Assembly (NCBI GenBank): GCA_003156795.1
Contig: PMHU01000263.1
Coordinates: 1 to 11,094 of the forward strand
Length of the DNA: 11,094 nucleotides
Direction of reading: 5' to 3'
Source of the DNA: Acidimicrobiaceae bacterium
GTDB lineage: Bacteria > Actinomycetota > Acidimicrobiia > Acidimicrobiales > Palsa-688
The notes under the pieces are model-generated. The model saw only the letters and a list, made by a program, of their open reading frames with translations. It was not told the origin of the DNA and did not search any database. A program made the translations under genes and the position numbers. Each line of letters opens with the position of its first letter. Position 1 is the first letter of the stretch. Below, one piece after another: positions 1 through 7,100 of this stretch.

Positions 1-144
1 CCCCCTCCAGATCCCCCTAAGAAAGCCGCCTGCGCGCACCCGCCCACCCGAAGTGCTCCGAAAGACATCCCCTGTTTCGGATCCGACCCTCCCGGGGCTG
101 AGGGACTATCACAGGAGCGGTTTGCTCTGCATACGCTACGAGCC
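1..144. other. Non-coding left edge, upstream of the VOC gene
   Basis: I see no convincing gene here. It holds one inverted repeat (57-81, listed separately) and presumably the promoter of the gene at 145. I could not find a -35/-10 pair I would defend. There is no Shine-Dalgarno sequence at the usual distance from the ATG at 145: the nearest purine-rich stretch, ACAGGAGCGG at 111-120, lies about 25 bases upstream. A leaderless transcript, common in actinobacteria, is therefore possible. Confidence 0.5.
57..81. repeat. Perfect 7-bp inverted repeat (TCCGAAA / TTTCGGA)
   Basis: TCCGAAA at 57-63 is an exact reverse complement of TTTCGGA at 75-81, with an 11-base spacer. No T-run follows on either strand, so a classical intrinsic terminator is not supported. 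It could be a terminator-like hairpin of a gene left of the window or an operator for the gene at 145. The symmetry is seen directly; the function is not known. Confidence 0.45.
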
Positions 145-630
145 ATGACCATCGTGGGCGTCGCGCATGTAGGCGTATGCGTGCCGGACGTAGAACAGGC
201 AGTGGCCTGGTACCGGGACGTGTTGGGCTTGGGGGTCCTCTCGCCGCCGTATTTGATCGAGGGGCCCGCCATCGATGAAGACATGGGGGACATGATTCCG
301 AGCGTGAAACTCAAGGGTGCGATCGTTGGATTCGACCGCTCGGATCACGTGATCGAGGTGATCGAGTACCCGAGCCATCCTTCCGTTCCGCAATCGCGTG
401 CATTGACCGACGGCGGCGCCAGCCACGTCGGGTTGGTCTGCGATGACCTGGCCGCAACGAGGGCAGACCTTGAGGCCAAAGGAGTTCGCTTCCTGACCAG
501 AGCCGCGGCCGGTGCTGGCGTGGCCGGACTGAGGACGACCTGGTTCGAGGACCCGTACGGCGTGGTCTTCATTCTGATGCAGAAGTCCGATCCCGACCGT
601 CCGTACTGGCGTCAGCCGCTGGGATCCTGA
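145..630 (+). CDS. VOC superfamily protein (glyoxalase/bleomycin resistance/dioxygenase fold)
   Basis: A 161-residue soluble protein with the two-module beta-alpha-beta-beta-beta layout of vicinal oxygen chelate enzymes, full length for the family. Module 1 opens with VGVAHVGVCVPD (residues 4-15), continues with the AVAWYRDVLGL helix and ends with the HVIEVIEY strand (68-75). Module 2 begins with ASHVGLVCDDL (92-102) and ends with FEDPYGVVFILM (134-145). Candidate metal ligands are H8, E71 and H94. The fourth ligand, normally Glu in a DPxGxxxE-type motif, falls at I143, so metal binding may be altered or another residue may serve. The pattern resembles methylmalonyl-CoA epimerase and glyoxalase relatives, but I cannot assign a substrate. 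The gene stands alone, with convergent genes to its right. The ATG at 145 places the first VOC strand right at the N-terminus, as usual for the family. Confidence 0.88.
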   Translation: MTIVGVAHVGVCVPDVEQAVAWYRDVLGLGVLSPPYLIEGPAIDEDMGDMIPSVKLKGAIVGFDRSDHVIEVIEYPSHPSVPQSRALTDGGASHVGLVCDDLAATRADLEAKGVRFLTRAAAGAGVAGLRTTWFEDPYGVVFILMQKSDPDRPYWRQPLGS

Positions 631-646
631 GCGGGTCGCTTGGCGC

Positions 647-673
647 TGTGCCGAAGAAGCTCCATGCGGCACA
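647..673 (+). terminator. Hairpin downstream of the VOC gene, possible terminator
   Basis: TGTGCCG (647-653) and CGGCACA (667-673) form a perfect 7-bp stem with a 13-base loop, starting 16 bases after the VOC stop codon. The flanks GC (645-646) and CAGC (674-677) can extend the stem if two bases bulge. No T-tract follows. Many high-GC actinobacterial terminators lack one, so position and symmetry are the only support. Confidence 0.4.
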
Positions 674-748
674 CAGCAGACCGCAGGCAGCAGACGGCCG
701 GTTGGCGAACGATCGCTAGGTCGGACCGCGGGACCGTCGGGTAGAGGT

Positions 749-790
749 GTCCGGGCCGGCCGTGGGAGAGTCCGGGCCGGCCGCGGGAGA
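749..790. repeat. Tandem duplication of a 21-bp GC-rich unit
   Basis: Two adjacent 21-bp units (749-769 and 770-790) begin GTCCGGGCCGGCCG and end GGGAGA. They differ at one position, T763 versus C784. Each contains the 8-bp palindrome GGCCGGCC, so each can fold back on itself or pair with the other. They lie between the convergent VOC gene and the leftward gene ending at 810, where transcripts from both sides would meet. A role in termination is possible but inferred; slippage duplication is the simplest origin. The rest of 631-809 shows no gene. Confidence 0.6.
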
Positions 791-809
791 GAAGGCGCGT
801 CCGCCGCAG

Positions 810-1649
810 CTAGGGCCGGGTGCTCCCGCCGTCGGCATCTGCTTGGCCGCTGGAGTCCGTGGCAGTGCGCTCGCTCTCCGTCGCTGCTCTTCTTTCAGTA
901 GCGGCTTGATGATCGCGAAGAACCGCCTCGGCCGCTGCAAGAGTGAGGCTCTCCGAGCGGGGGCCCTGCCAATCGAGATACCAATGGCGGTTCAGACCCG
1001 CCAGCCACGTGTCTTGCGCAGGGGTCAGGCCGAACCGGGAGATCGTCCGCTGGCGACCGACCTGGTCGGAATAGAGAAGCTCGATCGTGATCGGCTCTCC
1101 GCTCTCGATCGAGTCAACGACCTGGGCCCGAATCGGATCGTCCGGGTTACGAAGCGCTCCCTGCCACATGCCGATGTCACCTGCCGGGACGTAGAGATCC
1201 CGCGATTGAAGATGGAACTCCTCTATCGGGGCGTGGATGGGGTAGTTCAACGATGTATTTCGCCCCGGCCTGACCGCCCACCCCTGACAGACCGCGATTC
1301 CACTACCAATGTTTCGCAGGCTGATGGCCAGATATACGACGCCGTCCAGGTGCTCAACCGCGGCACGGCCACCTGACGCATCTACCCAATGACCCTCCAG
1401 GAACATGATCTTCTGCTTGGGGTCCTCGAGACGGGATGGGGCGAGGAGAGGTCGTCGTTGTTCTTGCAGCGCCGCCTCCGCGATGCGAGCTGACCGGTTG
1501 GACGACCGCACTGCTGAGAACGTGGCGACGGCCAAAACGAGGGTGCCGGCCGCGGTTGCCAAGGAGGAGATCGTCGTCCAGTCGGCGGCGAGGAGAACCA
1601 TCAGTCGCCAGTTTGGCAGCGCACAACCCCCGTATGTGCAACCAGGCAT
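810..1649 (-). CDS. Conserved actinobacterial-type hypothetical membrane-anchored protein
   Basis: A 279-residue protein I cannot assign to a named function. If translation starts at the ATG at 1649, a short leader precedes a second possible start, M17 (ATG at 1601), just before one hydrophobic span (WTTISSLATAAGTLVLAVATF, about residues 24-44). Neither start has a clear Shine-Dalgarno sequence. A basic stretch follows (RSSNRSARIAEAALQEQRRP), then a soluble domain of about 180 residues with recognisable blocks: VVYLAISLRNIGSGIAV, RDLYVPAGDIGMWQGALR, ITIELLYSDQVGRQRTISRF and NRHWYLDW. I recall this block order from uncharacterised actinobacterial proteins. The last 50 residues are Ala/Glu/Thr-rich and probably disordered. 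Third-codon G/C bias and the coherent hydrophobic pattern support it over the opposite-strand frames. It lies 210 bp downstream of the MFS/cNMP gene on the same strand, so co-transcription is possible but not shown. Confidence 0.72.
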   Translation of the reverse strand: MPGCTYGGCALPNWRLMVLLAADWTTISSLATAAGTLVLAVATFSAVRSSNRSARIAEAALQEQRRPLLAPSRLEDPKQKIMFLEGHWVDASGGRAAVEHLDGVVYLAISLRNIGSGIAVCQGWAVRPGRNTSLNYPIHAPIEEFHLQSRDLYVPAGDIGMWQGALRNPDDPIRAQVVDSIESGEPITIELLYSDQVGRQRTISRFGLTPAQDTWLAGLNRHWYLDWQGPRSESLTLAAAEAVLRDHQAATERRAATESERTATDSSGQADADGGSTRP

Positions 1650-1827
1650 CCGAATCCGCGAGAGCGCCCGTATGAGAGGCGAGCAAATGGATCGACCGTG
1701 CGTACCCGGGAGTCCGCCAACGAGAACGAGGGATGGCGCCTATGAAGTCGACGAAGTGTGACCGACATTTGGCCGCCCAACGTGGGTCCACAGCGAGCCG
1801 ACGGCGTCGGCCGGCAGCGCCCAGCCC
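1650..1827. other. Non-coding spacer between two leftward genes
   Basis: I find no gene I would support here; the open frames on either strand are poor shadows running out of the flanking genes. It contains a short hairpin (1797-1811) and borders a 13-bp tandem repeat (1828-1865), both listed separately. It presumably also carries the promoter of the gene starting at 1649, but I could not identify a -35/-10 pair. Confidence 0.5.
1797..1811 (-). terminator. Compact GC hairpin after the MFS/cNMP gene, possible terminator
   Basis: GCCGAC (1797-1802) pairs perfectly with GTCGGC (1806-1811) around a 3-base loop, about 50 bases beyond the stop of the leftward MFS/cNMP gene. There is no T-run on the leftward strand after it, so the call rests on position and symmetry only. 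Confidence 0.3.
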
Positions 1828-1865
1828 CCGACCTCAGCCTCCGACCTCAGCCTCCGACCTCAGCC
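1828..1865. repeat. 13-bp tandem repeat, three copies, overlapping a stop codon
   Basis: The unit CCGACCTCAGCCT occurs at 1828-1840 and 1841-1853, with a 12-base third copy at 1854-1865. On the minus strand each unit contains a TGA, and the one at 1862-1860 is the stop codon of the MFS/cNMP gene. Because 13 is not a multiple of three, gain or loss of a unit would not lengthen the protein: the first TGA is in frame and the other copies lie downstream. Confidence 0.7.
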
Positions 1866-3941
1866 GGTGAGAACTCGGGTCCGCAATGCCGGCAGGAAGT
1901 CGTCGCGGCCAAGGCTCAGCGTCATCGCCGGCGTCGTGGTCACGACGTCCGCGCTGCGAGGTACGCCATGCAACAAGGCGATCTCGCCGAACTGGTCGCC
2001 TGGCCGAACTTCGTTTACGTCCGCGTTGTCGATGAAAACGTTGGCCCGACCTTCGAGCATCACGTAGTAGCGGTCCCCCTCGTCGCCTTGGTGGACGATC
2101 ATCTGCCCTTGATCCCATCGGTCTATCGAGCACCGATCGACCAGCTCGCCGATGGCGCGGGTGTCGAGGTGGGAAAACAGATTCAGGTGTGACAGCAGCT
2201 CCATCTGCTGGGACCGGGTCCACTCGTGTGAGCCCATGAAGAACCCCGGGAGCTCGCCGGGTTCGACGAGCTCGACGTTCTGGGTCCACTTGCTTTCATT
2301 CTCTGCGCCAGTCAACGCGGCCAGGAAGTCGTGGCGCGGAAGGACGTACAGATGAAGGGGAGAAAGAGCCCGGACGGTGGCCGTGCGCGGTCCGTCGCGC
2401 AGGAGCGCTCTTTCCCCGAAGCTATCCCGTGGGCCGAGTCGGCCGACCGCGAACCCGTCGACGAGGATCTCGGCCGCGCCCTCCTCGATTATGTAGAAGC
2501 GGTCGCCCCGGTCGTGCTGGCGGAACACATCGGTGCCCGCGTCGGGCACAAACAGAGGCGACAACCGGCCGATCAGCGAGTCGAGGGTGGCCATGTCGAG
2601 CGGCTTGAGGCAGGGGACGTCGTGCAGCATCTCGAGCAGGGCGGCTCGTTCGCCGGCGGAGGCGTCCACCCGATGAAGGGTCTTCCAGCCGCTGACCACT
2701 ACGAGCGGAAGAGGGAAGGCGGCGACGAGTAGCGCACCTCGAACCCCGATGGTCGAGACCAGCACCGGGGCGAGAAAGCCGCCCAGCCCTTCCAGGGCCA
2801 GCTTGGTCGACTCGATGGCGCCCGTGACGCGCGGAATGGTCGGAGTGGCCAGCAATCGCTGCAACAGCGACGACGTCGCTACGTCGGATACGGCCATGCC
2901 TATCCCCCATGCGGCCACCAGGGCGAGGGCCAGGTCGAAGACCGGGACGCCGGCGATCACCGCCAACGGAACGCCACAGCCGGCCAAGGCCAATGCCGCT
3001 GGAGTTCCGAGACGCGGCCGGGTCACGAGCATCGACGACAGGGGCGCGGCCACGATCGAGCCGATGCCGGCCGCCAGCATGAGCAGACCCACGCCGGTGC
3101 TCCCGGCGTGCAGCAGCTTCAGCGAGGCGATCACAGCGATCGCGAACCACATCCCCCTCACGAATGTGCGCAGACCGATCACTACGAATATCCCCGTAAC
3201 GTTGGGGCTGCGCACCACGATGGCGGTGCTGCGTAGGACGTCGCGGACCCGCATCGGTCGTTGATCCGACGCGACCAATCGGCCCCGGCCGAAACGAAGG
3301 GTCATTATGGCGGCCACGGCGAATATGACCGCCACCCCCGTGAAAACCACGGCGGGGGTGGTCACGGCCAGAAGGGTGGCGCCGATGACCGCGCCAAGCG
3401 CCTGGCTGAGTGTCTTCACCGTGCTGAGCCCCGTCGCCGACGCCACCAGCTCCTTGGGGCTGCGGGCCAAGGAAGCGATGAGCGCGGATTGGGCCGGGCG
3501 GTACTGCGCCGAGACCAGAGCGTCGACGCCGAGCAGGATCAGCAAGGGAGTCAGCGACGCGCCGGAGGCGGCCAGGCCGGCGCAGGCAGCCACTATGACT
3601 GCCCGGATGGTTGCGATCTCGGGCAGGGCCTGCCCGGGGGGCCTCCGGTGCATGATCACAGGGCTGATGAAGCTGCTGGCCGCGGCCAGGAATAGGCGGA
3701 GGCCGACGTAGCCCACTGCGATCGAACCGTCCCGGCGGAAGGCGTCGACGGAGAGAGATGTGACGAAACCCCACTCCGCGATCGTCACGCATGCGAAGGC
3801 GGCGACCACCCAGGTCAGGTTGCGGTTGCCCATAAGGATCCGGATCGGACCGACCTGTTCACGGCCTCGACCCCGCGCCGTTCCGGGTTGGCTCTTCCGC
3901 CTCAACCAGACCCGGATGGCGGTTCCGGCGCGGGGAGGCAC
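1860..3941 (-). CDS. MFS-type transporter fused to two C-terminal cyclic-nucleotide-binding domains
   Basis: A 693-residue protein read leftward from a GTG at 3941. About residues 37-430 are strongly hydrophobic with 10-12 membrane segments, and the opening (MGNRNLTWVVAAFACVTIAE) resembles the first helix of Major Facilitator Superfamily carriers. The residues 1-36 are Arg-rich and unlike a membrane segment. ATG M37 at 3833 is a credible alternative start; neither start has a strong Shine-Dalgarno sequence. Two Crp-type cNMP folds follow in the cytoplasm. Domain 1 (about 436-550) has DRFYIIEEG and the phosphate-binding cassette FGERALLRDGPRTATV, with E510 and R519. Domain 2 (about 580-690) has DRYYVMLEG and FGEIALLHGVPRSADV, with E653 and R662. 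Both cassettes keep the Glu and Arg that contact the ribose and phosphate of cAMP/cGMP in this fold. No helix-turn-helix is seen, so this is a regulated membrane protein rather than a transcription factor. Substrate is unknown. It is divergent from a cyclase gene, which could supply its ligand. Confidence 0.85.
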   Translation of the reverse strand: MPPRAGTAIRVWLRRKSQPGTARGRGREQVGPIRILMGNRNLTWVVAAFACVTIAEWGFVTSLSVDAFRRDGSIAVGYVGLRLFLAAASSFISPVIMHRRPPGQALPEIATIRAVIVAACAGLAASGASLTPLLILLGVDALVSAQYRPAQSALIASLARSPKELVASATGLSTVKTLSQALGAVIGATLLAVTTPAVVFTGVAVIFAVAAIMTLRFGRGRLVASDQRPMRVRDVLRSTAIVVRSPNVTGIFVVIGLRTFVRGMWFAIAVIASLKLLHAGSTGVGLLMLAAGIGSIVAAPLSSMLVTRPRLGTPAALALAGCGVPLAVIAGVPVFDLALALVAAWGIGMAVSDVATSSLLQRLLATPTIPRVTGAIESTKLALEGLGGFLAPVLVSTIGVRGALLVAAFPLPLVVVSGWKTLHRVDASAGERAALLEMLHDVPCLKPLDMATLDSLIGRLSPLFVPDAGTDVFRQHDRGDRFYIIEEGAAEILVDGFAVGRLGPRDSFGERALLRDGPRTATVRALSPLHLYVLPRHDFLAALTGAENESKWTQNVELVEPGELPGFFMGSHEWTRSQQMELLSHLNLFSHLDTRAIGELVDRCSIDRWDQGQMIVHQGDEGDRYYVMLEGRANVFIDNADVNEVRPGDQFGEIALLHGVPRSADVVTTTPAMTLSLGRDDFLPALRTRVLTG

Positions 3942-4160
3942 AGTGTCAAATACTTCTGGACGCGATGGCGTCGAGGCAAAGCAACCTGCCTGGACGATTG
4001 CGTCAGAGACAGGAACATCCCGTCGGGGTAGACTTCGACCCGGGCAGTGGTCCTCGACAACTCATGATTTTCTAGGGGGAGAACGTTGGGGATTTCTGGC
4101 CCGGCCGGCCCCGGGCGAGCCGGATGGAGCACCGCAGAGTCGGAGATCGAGGCCTGACCG
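3942..4160. promoter_or_regulatory. Divergent intergenic region between MFS/cNMP and cyclase genes
   Basis: This 219-bp gap must drive both divergent genes unless the leftward start is the inner M37. A GC hairpin, GCCCGG (4099-4104) with CCGGGC (4111-4116), sits in the leader of the cyclase gene. GAGG at 4149-4152, eight bases before the ATG at 4161, is an acceptable Shine-Dalgarno sequence. A TTGACA on the minus strand (3949-3944) lacks a matching -10 element. No promoter can be named with confidence. Confidence 0.45.
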
Positions 4161-7100
4161 ATGGCGAGACCGGCGCGTGGGTCGACCCCTCCAGGCCCAA
4201 GCCCGCCTCCGAATCGCAAAGGGCGGCCCGGCCAGACCGGCCAGACCGATCGGACCGCCAGCAACCGGATGGCCGACCTGGTTAGCGACAACGTGGAGGC
4301 GTACATACCGGGCGACCGGCGCCGCGCTCTCGCCGACGGGCTCGAGATGCCCGACCGGGTCGAGGGCGCCGCCCTGTTCGCGGACATTTCCGGCTTCACC
4401 GTCCTCACCGAGGCCCTGGCCCGGGAGGTGGGCCTCCTACGCGGTCCCGAGGAGCTGACCCGGGTCCTCGAAATGGTCTTCGATGCCGTGCTCCACGAGC
4501 TGCACCGGCGCGGCGGGAGCGCCATCTATTTCAGCGGCGATGCCGTCACCTGCTGGTTCGACGGTGACGATGGCACCGTGGCCGTTTCCTGCGGCCTGGC
4601 CATGCAAGAGGCGGTGAAGCGCGTCGGGACGATCACCACGCCGGCGGGCACCATCGTGCAGCTGGGCATGAAGGTCGCCGTGGCGGCGGGCCCGGCCCGG
4701 CGCTTCGTGGTGGGAGATCCGGACATCCAGTTGATAGACGTCTTGGCCGGCTCCTTGCTCGACCGCATCGCGGACCTGGAGCACCACGCCGAGCGGGGAG
4801 AGGTCCTCGTCGACGGGCCGACCTTGGACGCCCTCGGGCCGGCTTTGGAGCTGAGCATCCTCAAAGGCGTCGGCGCCGGCCGGGTGGGCGTGGTGGCCGC
4901 TCTCGTCGACCGCGGGCCGTCGCCCAAACCGCCCGCGCCCGCCCCCCGCCTGCCCCGATCCGTGGTCCGCCAGTGGCTCCTGCCTCCTGTCTACGAGAGG
5001 CTCAACTCCGGGCGGGGCGAGTTTCTCGCCGAGCTGCGGCCGGTGATCCCCCTCTTCCTCCGCTTCGGCGGGTTCGACTTCGACGGAGACGACGATGCTC
5101 CCGCCGCGTTCGACCACTTCGTCCGCCAGGCCCAGAGGATCGTCGACAACTTCGGTGGCAACGTCCTGCAGCTGACCATCGGCGACAAGGGCGCCTACTT
5201 GTACGCCGTGTTCGGTTCACCCCTCGCTCATGAGGACGACGCGGTGCGGGCCTGCCAAGCCGCCCTCGGCCTCTTGGAACTGGAAAGAAGCACCGACGCC
5301 ACGGGCCTACAGATCGGGCTGGCCGGAGGGCGCCTGCGCAGCGGAACCTACGGCCACCGGCACCGCCGCACCTTTACCTGCCTGGGCGACGCCACCAACC
5401 TGGCGGCTCGCCTCATGTCGGCCGCGCCCGCTGGGCAGATCTACGTGGCGGCCGAGTTGGCGTCCGGCGTCAGTGGCAGCTTCGACTTCGAGCACCTCGA
5501 TGCCATCTCCGTCAAAGGCAAAGCCGGAGTCCAGGCGGTCGAACGCCTCCTCCGCCAACCCAGCGACCGGGTGGCCCGGGTGTCCCACCGGCCCCAGCAG
5601 CTCGTCGGCCGGGTCTCCGAACTGGAGCAGCTGCTCGGGCAGGGGATACGGGCCATGGCCGGGCGGGGCCAGGTCGTCGCCGTGGTTGCCGAGGCCGGCA
5701 TGGGCAAGTCGACGCTGGTCGCCGAAGCCGTTCAGCGGCTCAGCGCCGAGGGCATGCGGGTCTACGCCGGCCAGACGGCCTCGGTCGGATCCACCAGCTA
5801 CCAGGTCTGGCGCGACGTCTTCGCCGACCTGTTCGCCTTGGATGAGGACACCTCTGCCCCGTACGGCGGGGACGCGGACGGCGATCGACGAGCCGGGCTG
5901 GAGAGGGCGCTGGCCGATTGCGATCCGGAGCTGGTGCCCCGGCTGCCACTGCTCGGACCGCTTCTCGGGATCGCGCTCGACGACAACGACCTGACCCGCG
6001 GCTTCGACGCCAAGCTGCGCAAGTCGTCCCTCGAACAGCTCCTGCAGCAGTACGTTTCGGTCCGGGCCGCGGGCGAGCCCATGGTCCTGTGGCTCGACGA
6101 CTGTCACTGGATCGATTCGCTATCGGCCGACCTGCTCGACGTGGTGGCCCGAGCCGTCACCGCCCTGCCGGTGCTGATCATTCTGACCTTCCGGTCGGGT
6201 TCGTTTTCGCCGCCCAAGTCGCCGCCGCCCACGGTCATCGAACTGGCCCGGCTCGACCCGGACGCCTGTCGGAGTTTGCTGGGTTCTCGACTCGAGCAGC
6301 TCTACGGTAGCGACGCCTGCCCGCCGGAGGGCCTGATCTCGAGGTTGATCGAGCGGGCGGAAGGCAATCCCTTTTACCTCGGTGAACTGGCCAACTACCT
6401 GCACTCGCGGGGAGTCGACCTGTCCGACGAAGGGGCGGGGTCCATCGAACTGCCGGTCAGCCTGTCCACCCTCGTCCTCTCGCGCATCGACTCGGTGGCC
6501 GAGTCGCCGCGCCGGACGTTGAAAGTGGCCAGCGTGGTTGGCCGGGAGTTCGGCATCGACGAGTTGGTCGGTGCGTACCCAGACATTGGGTCAAAGAGGC
6601 GAGTCTCGACGCACATACGCCGGCTCGTGCAGCAGGACCTGGTGGAACTCGAGAAGTCCGACTGCGACGGGTACGCCTTCAAGCACGCCGTGATCCACGA
6701 GGTCACCTACGCCAGCCTGCCCTTCGCCATGCGGGGCCGTTTGCACGGGCAGGTGGGCGACTGGCTCGAAAACTACCATCCCGAGGCGCTGGACCTGTTG
6801 GCCCATCACTTCTGGTTCTCGAATGACGAGGCCAAGAAGCGCCACTACCAAGTGCGGGCCGGTGACGCGGCCCAGGCCCGCTACGCCAACGACGCCGCCG
6901 TCGACTACTTCCGCCGGGTCGCCCCGCTGCTCGGCGACTACGAGCGGGCCGAGGTGGATATGAAGTTGGGCGCCGTCCTCGGACTGCGCGGCGACTGGAC
7001 CGACGCCGAGGCCGCCTACGGCGAGGCAGTCGAGCTCGCCGATCGTTTGGGAGAGGACAAGCAGGCGGCCAGGGCTCGGACCGAGCGGGCCGACACCATG

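Noticed and set aside
747..1761. Plus-strand frames opposite the leftward membrane-protein gene
   Set aside because: Arg/Ala-rich composition with no hydrophobic core or motif. The minus-strand frame has a membrane span and coherent conserved blocks.
1828..1865. Short tandem repeats considered as a CRISPR array
   Set aside because: Units of 13 bp are directly adjacent with no spacers. The same applies to the 15-bp array at 9215-9394, which is coding.
2422..3792. Minus-strand 456-codon frame inside the MFS gene
   Set aside because: Its product is almost entirely Arg, Gly, Pro and Asp with no hydrophobic pattern, typical of an off-frame reading of high-GC coding DNA. The overlapping frame encodes recognisable MFS and cNMP domains.
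3944..3949. Perfect minus-strand TTGACA as a -35 box for the MFS gene
   Set aside because: No -10-like sequence at 15-19 bases downstream, and it overlaps the GTG start region.
4064..4075. Three-codon open frame (ATG ATT TTC TAG) in the cyclase leader as an upstream leader peptide
   Set aside because: No Shine-Dalgarno sequence, and too short to distinguish from chance.
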